Below, piece after piece: positions 20,104 to 28,841 of a DNA stretch of 32,393 nt. Numbering within the stretch: the first letter of the stretch is position 1; every line of letters begins with the position of its first letter. The position numbers were made by a program, and so were the translations under genes. The stretch is from Comamonadaceae bacterium (GTDB lineage: Bacteria; Pseudomonadota; Gammaproteobacteria; Burkholderiales; Burkholderiaceae_C): positions 1 to 32,393 of the forward strand of contig CANCUP010000015.1 of NCBI GenBank assembly GCA_947381325.1. The letters are read 5' to 3'. Under the pieces are notes generated by a model, which was given only the letters and a program-made list of their open reading frames with translations, was not told the DNA's origin and did not search any database.

Positions 20104-21198
20104 ATGCCCCGCCCGATCCAAGCCTTTGTTCACACCGATGCGCTGCGTCACAACGTAGAACGTTTGCATACATCCGCGCCCGATGCACGCCTGTGGGCGG
20201 TGGTCAAAGCCAATGCCTATGGACACGGCATTGAGCGGGTGTTTGAAGGCCTCAGAGCCTGCGATGGTTTTGCCCTGCTTGACTTGGACGAAGCCCAACG
20301 TGTGCGCGCCATGGGCTGGCGCGGCCCGGTGTGGCTGCTGGAGGGTGTGTTTGACGCACGCGATCTCGAGCTGTGCTCGCGGCTTGACCTGTGGCACACG
20401 GTGCATTGCGACGAACAACTCGACATGCTCAGCCGCCACAAAACCCAGGTGCCGCACCGGGTGTTTCTCAAAATGAACACGGGCATGAACCGGCTGGGCT
20501 TCAAGCCTCAGAGTTTTCGCTCGGCCTGGAGCCGACTCAACCAATTGCCCCAGGTGGACGAAATTTCTTTCGTCACCCATTTCAGCGATGCCGACGGCCC
20601 CCAAGGCGTGGCCGCACAAATGGCGCTGTTCACCCAAGCCACCCAAGACCTGAGCGGCGAGCGCAGCACCAGCAACAGCGCGGCCTTGCTGCGCCATGGC
20701 AGCGCGCCTGACGTGGCCGCCGATTGGGTCCGCCCGGGTATTGCGCTCTATGGCAGCGCACCCGATTTTCCGCAGCACGACATCGCCCACTGGCAGCTGC
20801 AACCCACCCTGAGTTTGCGCAGTCAAATCATTGCCTTGCAAGATTTACAAACAGGCGACTGCGTGGGCTATGGCGCGACCTTTCGCGCCGATGCGCCGAT
20901 GCGCATGGGCGTGGTCGCTTGCGGCTATGCCGATGGCTACCCGCGCCACTGCCCCACCGGCACCCCGGTGTTGGTGGACGGTGTGCGCACGCGCACCTTG
21001 GGGCGCGTGAGCATGGACATGATCGCGGTCGACCTCACGCCGTGTCCGCAAGCGGGCTTTGGCAGCGAAGTCACCTTGTGGGGCCGTGCGTCCAGCGGCG
21101 CGGTGTTGCCCATCGACGAGGTGGCCCATGCCGCTGGCACCGTGGGCTACGAGTTGATGTGTGCCGTGTCTGGCCGTGTGGGTTTCACGCAAGACTGA
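20104..21198 (+). CDS. alr: Alanine racemase
   Basis: A 364-residue PLP enzyme interconverting L- and D-alanine for peptidoglycan. The PLP lysine is K35 in [11 protein letters not shown], and the second catalytic base Y256 is in [10 protein letters not shown]. Other conserved stretches are [20 protein letters not shown] and [15 protein letters not shown] 20104 gives [24 protein letters not shown] hexamer ends seven bases before it and there is no Shine-Dalgarno, so the mRNA may be leaderless. It is divergent from lplT (100-base gap) and convergent with the ketopantoate-reductase-like gene. alr rather than dadX is chosen because no dadA is adjacent. Confidence 0.95.
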   Translation: MPRPIQAFVHTDALRHNVERLHTSAPDARLWAVVKANAYGHGIERVFEGLRACDGFALLDLDEAQRVRAMGWRGPVWLLEGVFDARDLELCSRLDLWHTVHCDEQLDMLSRHKTQVPHRVFLKMNTGMNRLGFKPQSFRSAWSRLNQLPQVDEISFVTHFSDADGPQGVAAQMALFTQATQDLSGERSTSNSAALLRHGSAPDVAADWVRPGIALYGSAPDFPQHDIAHWQLQPTLSLRSQIIALQDLQTGDCVGYGATFRADAPMRMGVVACGYADGYPRHCPTGTPVLVDGVRTRTLGRVSMDMIAVDLTPCPQAGFGSEVTLWGRASSGAVLPIDEVAHAAGTVGYELMCAVSGRVGFTQD

Positions 21199-21215
21199 AC
21201 ACCGCGCGCTTGCGC

Positions 21216-21237
21216 CCACGTGAGCGTGTTCACGTGG
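21216..21237. terminator. Hairpin between convergent alr and the panE-like gene
   Basis: An eight-base stem, CCACGTGA (21216-21223) with TCACGTGG (21230-21237), and a six-base loop. The minus-strand stop TGA of the panE-like gene lies inside the stem. There is no T-tract on either side, so it may act as an mRNA end-stabiliser or a weak terminator rather than a classic intrinsic one. Confidence 0.55.
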
Positions 21238-22225
21238 CTGGGTACAAGCCCAAGCCCTGCGCTTGCAAACGCGCCAAGCCCATCAAGGCATCGGTGAAAG
21301 GCGTGGCCACACCGGTGATCTGGCCCAGCTCGCGCACTGCACCCACCAAGGCATCGAGCTCCACCGCGCGGTGGGCTTGCACATCTTGCAGCATGGAGGT
21401 TTTGAAGGCGCCGAGTTGGCGTGTCACCGCATGGCGGTCTTCGGGTTGTTGCTCAATCGCCAAGCCAATGCGCGCACCGATCTCTTTGGCTTCCAGCATG
21501 ACGCTGGAAATAAAGCCGCGCACCAGCGGGTCGTCCATGATCTTGTCGGTGGTGGCACCGGTCAGCGCACTGATGGGGTTGACGCTCATATTGCCCCACA
21601 GCTTGTACCAAATGTCTTTCTGAATGTGCGGCGACAGGCGGGCGTCAAACCCCGCCTCGGCCAGCATGGCGTGCAGAGCCTGACCGCGTGCGCTCAAGCT
21701 GCCCGACGGCTCGCCCACAATCAAGCCGTTGCCAAAGTGGTGATCCACCTCACCGGGTGCGCGCAGTGAACAACTCGCGTGCACCACACCACCGAGCACA
21801 TGCTGCGCAGGAATGGCGCGTGCAATGTGGCCATCGGCGTCCACACTGCGCAGCGGTGTGTTGGCGTAAGCGCCGCCGAACTGCTGCAACAACCACCAAG
21901 GCACGCCATTCATCGCGGTCAGCACCACCGTGTGTGGCCCCAACAAAGGCGCGATGTGCTGCGCCACCTCACGCAAGGCCGGGGCTTTGACGGCCACCAC
22001 CACCAGGTCTTGCACGCCCAATTCAGCCGGGTCCGAACTGGCCTGGGCCGCCACCGTGTGCGTCGCACCGGCGCTGTGCAAGCGCAAGCCGTGTTGTTGC
22101 AGCGCACGCAGGGTGTCCCCGCGCGCCACCAGCGACAACTGAACGCCTGCGAGTTGCCCCACACGTGCGCCCATCCAACCGCCGATGGCGCCCACGCCAA
22201 AAATGCAGACCTTGGAAAACATCAT
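21230..22225 (-). CDS. Ketopantoate reductase family oxidoreductase
   Basis: A 331-residue NAD(P)H-dependent reductase of the PanE/ApbA family. The Rossmann motif GVGAIGGWMGARVGQ is near residues 10-24, VAVKAPAL follows, and the catalytic C-terminal domain has KDIWYKLWGNMSVNPISALTG. True PanE reduces 2-dehydropantoate to pantoate for coenzyme A synthesis, but this family has many paralogues acting on other 2-oxo acids. Its position is telling: the start ATGATG overlaps the stop of the class II aldolase gene, and both follow the hpa catabolic operon. A catabolic or side-product role is therefore plausible. Either ATG 22225 or ATG 22222 may be used; both overlap the previous gene. Confidence 0.85.
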   Translation of the reverse strand: MMFSKVCIFGVGAIGGWMGARVGQLAGVQLSLVARGDTLRALQQHGLRLHSAGATHTVAAQASSDPAELGVQDLVVVAVKAPALREVAQHIAPLLGPHTVVLTAMNGVPWWLLQQFGGAYANTPLRSVDADGHIARAIPAQHVLGGVVHASCSLRAPGEVDHHFGNGLIVGEPSGSLSARGQALHAMLAEAGFDARLSPHIQKDIWYKLWGNMSVNPISALTGATTDKIMDDPLVRGFISSVMLEAKEIGARIGLAIEQQPEDRHAVTRQLGAFKTSMLQDVQAHRAVELDALVGAVRELGQITGVATPFTDALMGLARLQAQGLGLYPAT

Positions 22226-22980
22226 TGCTTGTACCCAGCGTCGATGCGGTCGACTTGGCGCACCAAGGCATCGAACACATCCACACCGGCGCCACCGTGT
22301 TGGTTGTCAAACTGCAGCGAGTCACGGGTGCATTTGGCGGCCACCGCTTCGGGCACTGCCATCGGCGCACCCATGCTCAAGGTCGCGAGTTGAATTTCGC
22401 ACGCACGCTGCAGCGTCCACAAAATCGCAAAAGTTTCGGGCACCGTCCGCCCCCAAGCCAACAAGCCATGGTTGCGCAAAATCACGGCTTGCTTGTGGCC
22501 AATGCTGCGCAGCACGCGCGGCCCCTCGTCGGCATGGATGGTGATGCCTTCAAAGTCGTGGTAGGCCACCATGTCGTGCAACTGCGCCGAATAAAAATTG
22601 CTTTGCGACAAGCCGCCTTGCAGGCTGGCCACCGCCACACCGGCGGTGGTGTGGGTGTGCATCACGCAATGTGCGCCGTCGATGCCACCGTGCAAGGTGG
22701 CATGCACCACAAACCCTGCCGGGTTGACGCGGTGTGATGAATCATCGAGTACCTCGCCTTGCAAATTGATCTTCACCAAGTTGCTGGCGGTGACTTCGCT
22801 GTAGTGCAGACCAAACGGATTGATCAAAAACTGCTTGTCGTCACCACTCACGCTGTGCGGCAGGCGCACGGTGAGGTGGTTGTAAATCATCTCGGTCCAG
22901 CCCAGCATGGCGAACACGCGGTAGCAAGCCGCCAGCTCCAAGCGGGCGGCCCATTCGTCGGGGTGAAAGTTGGCCGACAT
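22222..22980 (-). CDS. Class II aldolase/adducin family protein
   Basis: A 252-residue protein of the zinc-dependent class II aldolase/adducin family, which includes fuculose-phosphate and ribulose-phosphate aldolases and decarboxylases. Zinc ligands are H108 and H110 in VMHTHTTAGVAV, with another His in ILRNHGLLAWG. YNHLTVRLPHS and FLINPFGLHYSEVTASNLVKI match the family pattern. The substrate is not evident. It starts 10 bases after hpaI ends and overlaps the following reductase by four bases, so it is part of the same transcript. It is not HpaH, which has a different fold; its link to homoprotocatechuate metabolism is only by position. Confidence 0.88.
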   Translation of the reverse strand: MSANFHPDEWAARLELAACYRVFAMLGWTEMIYNHLTVRLPHSVSGDDKQFLINPFGLHYSEVTASNLVKINLQGEVLDDSSHRVNPAGFVVHATLHGGIDGAHCVMHTHTTAGVAVASLQGGLSQSNFYSAQLHDMVAYHDFEGITIHADEGPRVLRSIGHKQAVILRNHGLLAWGRTVPETFAILWTLQRACEIQLATLSMGAPMAVPEAVAAKCTRDSLQFDNQHGGAGVDVFDALVRQVDRIDAGYKQ

Positions 22981-22990
22981 GGTTGTGCGC

Positions 22991-23809
22991 TCAGTACACC
23001 TGGCCTTTGGTGGCAGCGGGTGCGGCCGTCAAGCCGTCTTTGTATTTGGCTGCCAAAGCCGAGGTTTGGCGCGACAAGATCATGCTGTCCACGCCCACGG
23101 CCACAAACAGTGCGCCCAAAGCCAGGTACTGACGCGCCAAAACTTCGTCGCCCATCAAGATGCCGGGCGCTTTGCCGGCTTGGCGAATGCGGGCAATGGC
23201 ATCCACGATGGCTGCTTGCACCGTGGGGTGAGCTTGTTCACCCACAAAGCCCATCGAAGCCGACAAATCATTGGGCCCAATGAACACGCCGTCGACACCG
23301 GGTGTGGCGGCAATCGCGTCCAGGTTTTTCAGCGCCAGGGGCGTTTCCGCTTGCACCAGCACACACACCTGGTCGTTGGCCTCTTTGCCGTAGTTGGGGT
23401 AGCGGCCCCAGCGCGAAGCACGCGTGCCGGCCATGCCGCGGATGCCACCGTGGCCATCGTTTTGCGGGTAACGGCTGGCTTGCACAATCGCCGCTGCTTG
23501 TTCAGGCGTGTCGACCATGGGCACCAGAATCGTGGGTGCGCCCAAGTCCAGCACTTGTTTGATCAAGGCTGGGTCGTGGTGCGGAATGCGCACCACCGGG
23601 TGCGCGCCGGGGTAGGCCGCCACGGTTTGCAGCTGCGCCAAGATGGTGGTCAGGTCATTGGGGCCGTGTTCGCCGTCGATCACCAGCCAGTCAAAGCCGG
23701 CACCAGCGCAGATGTCGGTGGTCACGGTGTTGCCCAGCCCCATCCACAAACCGATTTGGGCATGTTGTTGGTGCAGGGCTTGTTTGAAAAGATTGACAGG
23801 TGTTTGCAT
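22991..23809 (-). CDS. hpaI: 4-hydroxy-2-oxo-heptane-1,7-dioate aldolase (HpaI)
   Basis: A 272-residue metal-dependent class II pyruvate aldolase of the HpcH/HpaI family. It cleaves 4-hydroxy-2-oxoheptanedioate to pyruvate and succinic semialdehyde, the last step of the homoprotocatechuate pathway. Key residues by comparison with E. coli HpaI are H48 in [14 protein letters not shown]74 in PVVRIP, E155 in VQAETPLAL and D181 in [12 protein letters not shown]. It is separated from hpaF by 72 bases containing a short GAGTT tandem repeat, and has GTTCATTCACC before its ATG with no clear Shine-Dalgarno. Related enzymes (GarL, RhmA) use other substrates, but the operon supports HpaI. Confidence 0.93.
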   Translation of the reverse strand: MQTPVNLFKQALHQQHAQIGLWMGLGNTVTTDICAGAGFDWLVIDGEHGPNDLTTILAQLQTVAAYPGAHPVVRIPHHDPALIKQVLDLGAPTILVPMVDTPEQAAAIVQASRYPQNDGHGGIRGMAGTRASRWGRYPNYGKEANDQVCVLVQAETPLALKNLDAIAATPGVDGVFIGPNDLSASMGFVGEQAHPTVQAAIVDAIARIRQAGKAPGILMGDEVLARQYLALGALFVAVGVDSMILSRQTSALAAKYKDGLTAAPAATKGQVY

Positions 23810-23881
23810 GGTGAATGAACTGAAGTGAGTTGAGTTGAGTTGAAAAAATGGGAAAGAAAGGTGTGTGGGCTCAGCGCGAAC

Positions 23882-24289
23882 TCAGGCCGATGGCGCAAAC
23901 AGCGGATGCAGGTTGCCAAAGCGCGCATCAAACACCGGCAGACCGACATCGATTTGCAAGGTGATGCCCACAGGGCGGCGTGTCAACAGGTCGGCGAAAT
24001 GCTCGCGTGCGGTGGCCATCAGCAATTGCCCGGCATTTTTTTGGGTCGCCTCGCTGCGGCCCTTGCCCATGCGCAAGTTCAAATAGACAAAGCCGTGGTC
24101 GCCGCTGCCATCGGCCACGGCGTAATGCGCCGCCGGGTAGGCCAACACGCGCACACCGCCGGTGGGAAACACCTGTTCACCGGCTTCGTCACGCACCGTG
24201 CGCATGGTGTCGGCCAAGCGGCGGCACAACTGCGTCATGTCGGTCTCGTGATCAAGTTGGCCGGTGTAGAGGATGACAAGGTGTGGCAT
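23882..24289 (-). CDS. hpaF: 5-carboxymethyl-2-hydroxymuconate delta-isomerase (HpaF)
   Basis: A 135-residue isomerase of the tautomerase superfamily, in which the N-terminal proline after Met removal is the catalytic base: MPHLVILYTGQLDHETDM. The end RPVGITLQIDVGLPVFDARFGNLHPLF matches the E. coli HpcD/HpaF C-terminus. It interconverts carboxymethyl-hydroxymuconate isomers between HpaE and the HpaG decarboxylase. The gene starts 27 bases after hpaD and belongs to the hpa operon. Confidence 0.93.
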   Translation of the reverse strand: MPHLVILYTGQLDHETDMTQLCRRLADTMRTVRDEAGEQVFPTGGVRVLAYPAAHYAVADGSGDHGFVYLNLRMGKGRSEATQKNAGQLLMATAREHFADLLTRRPVGITLQIDVGLPVFDARFGNLHPLFAPSA

Positions 24290-24316
24290 GGGTGTGCAAA
24301 CAAAAGACGGTGGATC

Positions 24317-25240
24317 TTACAAACGTCCAAAGGCTTGGTAGGCGCTGGCTCCACTGGCTTGGGCGGCAGGGATGTGTGACCCGTCTTGGGGTGTGACAGG
24401 AAACACGGCATTGATTTGTCCCGTGCCTGAGGCCCCAAAGTACGGTGTGATGACTTCGGCCTTGCCGTCGTAGCCCGACCAACCCAAGGCGCCCAACAGC
24501 ATGGCGGTGTCGTGCATGAAGCCCTCGCCGTGCCCTTTGCTGGCGTACTCGGGCAGCATCTCGCAAAACGCCGCCCACTCACCGTCTTGCCACATGCGGA
24601 TCACTTGCGCGTCGAGCTTTTCCAGCAAGGGGCTCCAAATCTTGAACGCAAATTCAGGGGCCAAGCCGTTTTGGGCAAAGCGGTGGCTCAGCGAGCCGCT
24701 GGCCAACAACGCCACCCGGCCGTCGTAGTGCTGCTCAATCGCTTGGCGCATCGCCCAGCCCAGGCGCGCGCTGTCGTTCAGGTAATGCGCCATGCACAGG
24801 GCCGACACCGACACCACCTTGAAGTGCTGGTCGGCATTCATGTAGCGCAGCGGCACCAGCGTGCCGTACTCGGGCGACAAGGTGGTGGCATCGTGCGCCA
24901 GCGTTTCCACGCCGTACTCGTTGCACACCCGCGCCAGCAACTGTCCGAGTGCCGGATTGCCGGGCGACGCAAAGTCCATGTTGCGGATGAAGTGCGGCAA
25001 CTCGTTGCTGGTGTAGCTGCCTTTGAAATGCGCGGCACAGTTGATGTGGTAGTTCGCATTCACCAGCCAGTGGGTGTCAAACACCACCAAGGTGTCTACA
25101 CCCAGAGCCCGGCACCGGCGGCTGATCTCTTGGTGCCCCGCAATGGCGTCTTGTCGCGTGCCGTGGCGTGGGCCTGGCAGCTCGCTCAGGTACATGCTGG
25201 GCACGTGGGTGATCTTGGCGGCGAGGGCGAGCTGTCCCAT
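24317..25240 (-). CDS. hpaD: 3,4-dihydroxyphenylacetate 2,3-dioxygenase (HpaD)
   Basis: A 307-residue extradiol ring-cleavage dioxygenase of the LigB (class III) type. It opens homoprotocatechuate to 5-carboxymethyl-2-hydroxymuconate semialdehyde using Fe(II). MGQLALAAKITHVPSMYLSE holds the first metal His, and DTHWLVNANYHINC and GSLSHRFAQNG are further conserved stretches with His residues. The open frame extends much farther upstream, but that part lies opposite hpaE in another frame and is rejected. The chosen ATG at 25240 shares one base with the hpaE stop (TGATG), a classic coupling overlap. Confidence 0.95.
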   Translation of the reverse strand: MGQLALAAKITHVPSMYLSELPGPRHGTRQDAIAGHQEISRRCRALGVDTLVVFDTHWLVNANYHINCAAHFKGSYTSNELPHFIRNMDFASPGNPALGQLLARVCNEYGVETLAHDATTLSPEYGTLVPLRYMNADQHFKVVSVSALCMAHYLNDSARLGWAMRQAIEQHYDGRVALLASGSLSHRFAQNGLAPEFAFKIWSPLLEKLDAQVIRMWQDGEWAAFCEMLPEYASKGHGEGFMHDTAMLLGALGWSGYDGKAEVITPYFGASGTGQINAVFPVTPQDGSHIPAAQASGASAYQAFGRL

Positions 25241-26712
25241 CACACGCCCCAATGTGGAATGTGGTGGCTGCCCATCGAGACCGCCACGTTTTTGGGTTCG
25301 CAAAACACCTCGTAACTCCAGGTGCCGCCTTCGCGTCCGGTGCCGCTGGCCTTGGTGCCACCAAAGGGCTGGCGCAAATCGCGCACGTTTTGGCTGTTCA
25401 CAAAACACATGCCCGCTTCCACCGCAGCGGCCACGCGGTGGGCGCGGCCAATGTTCTCGGTCCACACATAGCTGCTCAGGCCGTAGGCGATGTCGTTGGC
25501 CAGGGCAATCGCATGCGCTTCGTCCTTGAACGGAATCAGGCAGGCCACGGGGCCAAAAATTTCGTCTTGCGCGATCTTCATGCGGTTGTCGACATCGGCA
25601 AACACCGTGGGCCACACATAGTTGCCGCGTGCCACGTGGGCGGGCAGTTCGGGGGCATACGAGGGTCGGTCGAGCCCGCCGCACAGCAGCGTGGCGCCTT
25701 CTTTGGGGCCGAGGTCGATGTAGCTGCGCACCTTGGCCAAATGGGCCTGGCTGATCATCGGGCCCACCACGGTGGCTTCGTCGAGGGGGTCGCCCACGCG
25801 GATGCGCTTGGCGCGCTCGGTGAATTGGGCCACAAAGTCGGCGTAGATGCTTTGCTGCACCAAGATGCGGCTGCCGGCGGTGCAGCGCTCGCCGTTGTTG
25901 GAAAAGATCATGAACACGGCGGCGTCCATCGCGCGTTCGAGGTCGGCGTCTTCAAACACCACAAAGGGCGACTTGCCGCCCAGCTCCATGCTGAACTTTT
26001 TCAGGCCGGCGGTTTGCACAATGCGGTTGCCGGTGGCGGTCGATCCGGTGAACGAAATGGCGCGCACATCGGGGTGCGCCACCAGCGGCTCACCGGCGTC
26101 TTTGCCGTAGCCGTGGACCAAGTTCAACACGCCCGGTGGCACGCCGGCTTCCAGCGCCAACTCGCCCAAACGCGCGGCACTCAAGGGCGAGAGCTCGCTC
26201 ATTTTGAGCACCGCCGTGTTGCCAAATGCCAAACAGGGCGCCACTTTCCAAGTGGCGGTCATGAAGGGCACGTTCCACGGGCTGATCAATGCGCACACAC
26301 CCACCGGATGAAACAGCGTGTAGTTCAGGTGGGTGGGGGTGGGGTAGGTGTGGCCATCGACGCGCGTGCACATCTCGGCAAAGTACGAAAAGTTGTCGGC
26401 CGCGCGTGGCACCAGTTGCTTGCCAGTTTGGGCAATCACTTGGCCGCAGTCTTGGGTTTCGGTGCGGGCAATCTCGGGCACGTGTTGGGTGATCAGCTCG
26501 CCCAAACGACGCATCACCTTGGCGCGTTCGGGCGCAGGCGTGTTGGCCCATTTGGGGAACGCAGCTTTGGCGGCGGCCACCGCCGCGTTGACTTCGGCCT
26601 CGCCTCCGCTGGCCACTTCGGCCAACACCTCTTGGGTCGCGGGGTTGATGGTTTCAAAGCGCGGGCCGTGGCTCACCGATTGGCCGTTGATGAGGTGGTC
26701 GATGGTGGGCAT
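25240..26712 (-). CDS. hpaE: 5-carboxymethyl-2-hydroxymuconate semialdehyde dehydrogenase (HpaE)
   Basis: A 490-residue NAD-dependent aldehyde dehydrogenase that oxidises the ring-cleavage product of HpaD. The catalytic residues are N147 in SPWNVPF, E243 in FSMELGGKSP and C277 in NNGERCTAGSR. FTGSTATGNRIV is the cofactor-binding loop. Start: ATG 26712 (MPTIDHLINGQ) with GGAGA just upstream; a TTG four codons earlier would include the Shine-Dalgarno and is rejected. The assignment as HpaE rather than a generic aldehyde dehydrogenase rests on operon position between hpaG2 and hpaD and on the HpaE-like HTYPTPTHLNYTLFHPVGV region. Confidence 0.94.
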   Translation of the reverse strand: MPTIDHLINGQSVSHGPRFETINPATQEVLAEVASGGEAEVNAAVAAAKAAFPKWANTPAPERAKVMRRLGELITQHVPEIARTETQDCGQVIAQTGKQLVPRAADNFSYFAEMCTRVDGHTYPTPTHLNYTLFHPVGVCALISPWNVPFMTATWKVAPCLAFGNTAVLKMSELSPLSAARLGELALEAGVPPGVLNLVHGYGKDAGEPLVAHPDVRAISFTGSTATGNRIVQTAGLKKFSMELGGKSPFVVFEDADLERAMDAAVFMIFSNNGERCTAGSRILVQQSIYADFVAQFTERAKRIRVGDPLDEATVVGPMISQAHLAKVRSYIDLGPKEGATLLCGGLDRPSYAPELPAHVARGNYVWPTVFADVDNRMKIAQDEIFGPVACLIPFKDEAHAIALANDIAYGLSSYVWTENIGRAHRVAAAVEAGMCFVNSQNVRDLRQPFGGTKASGTGREGGTWSYEVFCEPKNVAVSMGSHHIPHWGV

Positions 26713-26734
26713 CGCTGTCTCCAAAAGTGGGGTG

Positions 26735-27514
26735 TTACGCGCGAGCCGGGGCCGCTGCGATGGTGTTGGTCAGGGCGCCGAGGCCTTCGATCTCGGTCAC
26801 GATCACGTCGCCCGGCTGGCAGTCCACCACGCCGTCGGGCGTGCCGGTCAAGATCAGATCGCCGGGGTACAAGGTCATGAACTCACTCAGGTACTCGATC
26901 AAGGTGGGCACATCAAAAATCATGTCGCGGGTGTTGCCGCGTTGTGTGACTTGGCCGTTGACCGTGGTTTGCAGCGCCAAATTCGACGGATCGCCATGGT
27001 CGCGGTGCAGCGAGGTGGCATCGACCAGCCAGGGGCCCAGTGGTGTGCAGGTGTCGCGGTTTTTCACCCGCATGTTGGGGCGGTACCAGTTCTCCAGGTA
27101 GTCGCGGATGGCGTAGTCGTTGGCCACGCTGTAGCCACCCACAAAGTCGTAGGCGTCATGGCGGCGCACCCGCTTGGCGGTTTTTCCAATCACCACCGCC
27201 AACTCGCACTCGTAGTGCATGAACGTCACTTCATTGGGGCGCAGCGTGTGTTCGTGATGGCCGATCAAGCCACCTTCGCCTTTGACAAACACCAAGGGCT
27301 CTTTGGGCGGCTCTTTGAACGCCAGCTCTTTGGCGTGGTCGGCATAGTTCAAGCCCAGCGCCAGCACCGTGCGCGGGCGCGCCACCGGGGCCAAGGGCGG
27401 CAGCCAACGCACCGCGTCAAAGGCCAAGCACCGCCCGTCGTCGAGCAGCAGTTGGCCGTCGCGCTCGGTGGCGTCGTGCGTCTGGTGTTGGTAGATCACG
27501 CGTGCGTGTTTCAT
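26735..27514 (-). CDS. hpaG2: HPA-pathway isomerase/decarboxylase, C-terminal-type subunit (HpaG2)
   Basis: A 259-residue fumarylacetoacetate-hydrolase-fold protein matching the second half of E. coli HpaG, the bifunctional decarboxylase and 2-hydroxyhepta-2,4-diene-1,7-dioate isomerase. Metal-binding acidic residues appear in FMHYECELAVVIG, and the fold's usual loops GLNYADHAKE, DYAIRDYLENWYRPNMRVKNRDT and LTGTPDGV are present. The pathway needs it after HpaF. Start: ATG 27514 with AGGAG upstream (GATAGGAGCTGTGGC), overlapping the hpaG1 stop as ATGA. In E. coli both halves are one fused protein; here they are two coupled genes. Confidence 0.93.
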   Translation of the reverse strand: MKHARVIYQHQTHDATERDGQLLLDDGRCLAFDAVRWLPPLAPVARPRTVLALGLNYADHAKELAFKEPPKEPLVFVKGEGGLIGHHEHTLRPNEVTFMHYECELAVVIGKTAKRVRRHDAYDFVGGYSVANDYAIRDYLENWYRPNMRVKNRDTCTPLGPWLVDATSLHRDHGDPSNLALQTTVNGQVTQRGNTRDMIFDVPTLIEYLSEFMTLYPGDLILTGTPDGVVDCQPGDVIVTEIEGLGALTNTIAAAPARA

Positions 27515-28200
27515 GCCACAGCTCCTATCAAGTGGTGGCGCAAGACGCCTAAGCCTGGCACGCCGGGCGCATGAATGTCCACCACGTCGCCCACGCGCGT
27601 CTGCGGGCGTTGTCCGGCCTCGGGGCCATCGTGGCACACGTCCAAGCCCAACATCAACACATCGCCCGCTTGCAGGGTCATGAACTCGCCCACATCGGCC
27701 AGCAACTGGGGCAAGAACCGGCGCATCTGGCCAAGCTGCACGGTTTGGCGCAGCCTGCCGTTGATGCGCACTTCCAGCTTGATGGCGTGGGGGTCTGGCA
27801 AGTCAGCGGCGGGCAGCAGCTGTGCGCCAATTCCCAAAAATCCATCGATGCATTTGTATTTCACGGGTGGGCGGTAAAAGCCTTGCTCGGCCACGCTGTG
27901 TGGCACGGACAGGTCGTTGAGCAGCACGTAGCCGCGCACGGCGCCTTGTTCGGTCAGCACCACGCCCAGGGTGGCGCCTATCTCCACCGCCTGCAGCTTG
28001 GATGGCACGGCGATGGCGTGCTCGCTCAAGGTCCAGGTGTTGGCGGTCTTGATGTAGAGCACCGGCGCTTGGGGCGGCGCTTGGTAGGGCGCGTTGCTCA
28101 TCAGGGGTTCGGCCACTTGCCATTCAGCCTGGCTGTTGAGCAAGACGCCGTAGACCGTGCCATGAATCGGCAGATCGGGTGAGGGGATGTGGGCAGTCAT
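27511..28200 (-). CDS. hpaG1: HPA-pathway isomerase/decarboxylase, N-terminal-type subunit (HpaG1)
   Basis: A 229-residue protein of the same fold, matching the first half of E. coli HpaG. TVYGVLLNSQAEW, PVLYIKTANTW, VEIGATLGVVLTEQGA and YVLLNDLSVPH are recognisable. It pairs with HpaG2 to decarboxylate and isomerise the tricarboxylic intermediate to 2-oxohept-3-ene-1,7-dioate. It is the first enzyme gene of the operon, 45 bases after hpaR, and overlaps hpaG2 by four bases. N-terminus MTAHIPSPDLPIHG. Confidence 0.92.
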   Translation of the reverse strand: MTAHIPSPDLPIHGTVYGVLLNSQAEWQVAEPLMSNAPYQAPPQAPVLYIKTANTWTLSEHAIAVPSKLQAVEIGATLGVVLTEQGAVRGYVLLNDLSVPHSVAEQGFYRPPVKYKCIDGFLGIGAQLLPAADLPDPHAIKLEVRINGRLRQTVQLGQMRRFLPQLLADVGEFMTLQAGDVLMLGLDVCHDGPEAGQRPQTRVGDVVDIHAPGVPGLGVLRHHLIGAVA

Positions 28201-28245
28201 GGCGGTGTGGGCTTGGTGATGGGGTTTTGGGGTTGGAAGGTCAGG

Positions 28246-28701
28246 TCAAGCAGCAGGCGGCAGGTCAAGCGCAATCACCTCGTCGAGCAAGGCATACAGC
28301 TGGGCCAATTTGGTTTTGCCCAGGTGCTGCTCCATGGTTTGGTAGTGCGCTTCGATGGTGTGTGACAGGGTGTCCACGCGTTGCAGTCCCAAGGCGGTGG
28401 CACTGACCACAGTGCGGCGTTGGTCGCTGGCATCGCGCTGGCGCTGCACCAAGCCATCGCGCTCCATGCGCGTGAGCACGCCACTCAGGCTGGGGCCGGT
28501 GATGAAGGCTTCGCGCCCAATGCGACCGGTCTCCACCCCGTGGCCCCCGTTCCCGTGGTCTTCGCCCAGCACCCGCAAGACCCGCCATTGCTGGTCGCTC
28601 AGGCCGTGGCTGCGCAAACCCGGGCGGGTGTGGGCCATCACCGATTCGCGCGCTTGCAGCAGCAAACGCGGCAGGTTGCGGTGGACGAAGGGTTGGCGCA
28701 T
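28246..28701 (-). CDS. hpaR: MarR-family regulator HpaR
   Basis: A 151-residue winged-helix MarR-family protein, the usual repressor of homoprotocatechuate meta-cleavage genes. LPRLLLQARESVMAHTRPGLRSHGLSDQQWRVLRVL is typical of HpaR N-termini, ITGPSLSGVLTRMERDGLV is the recognition helix region, and RQRDASDQRRTVVSAT is the wing. It lies upstream of and in the same direction as the catabolic genes, unlike the divergent or terminal positions in some species, so it may autoregulate the whole transcript. A 16-base palindrome 26 bases before its start (28728-28743) is the likely operator. Confidence 0.93.
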   Translation of the reverse strand: MRQPFVHRNLPRLLLQARESVMAHTRPGLRSHGLSDQQWRVLRVLGEDHGNGGHGVETGRIGREAFITGPSLSGVLTRMERDGLVQRQRDASDQRRTVVSATALGLQRVDTLSHTIEAHYQTMEQHLGKTKLAQLYALLDEVIALDLPPAA

Positions 28702-28727
28702 GGGCTGGATGAGGGGACGTGGTAATT

Positions 28728-28743
28728 ACTTAACATGTTAAGT
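28728..28743. promoter_or_regulatory. Predicted HpaR operator
   Basis: The sequence ACTTAACATGTTAAGT is a perfect 16-base palindrome, the form expected for a MarR-family dimer. It lies 26 bases upstream of the hpaR start and 98 bases before radA on the other side. TTAACA within it resembles a -35 box on the minus strand, so binding would block the hpa promoter. No second copy is seen near hpaG1. Confidence 0.75.
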
Positions 28744-28841
28744 GAGTGAGGCCCTTTGACCAAGCCGAGAAATGCGTCTGGCCACTGGGGCTTACCCTCA
28801 AAACCCGCGAACACTGGTTGTTTGTCCAGTACTATTGCGCC

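Noticed and set aside
23827-23841. Three tandem GAGTT units between hpaF and hpaI
   Set aside because: Too short to be called a repeat element; may be a slippage tract that alters spacing in the intergenic gap.
25241-25684. N-terminal extension of HpaD
   Set aside because: Overlaps hpaE in another frame; the TGATG junction and family N-terminus place the start at 25240.
25252-26880. Plus-strand 542-codon frame opposite hpaE
   Set aside because: Antisense shadow of an aldehyde dehydrogenase; no plausible start or domain.
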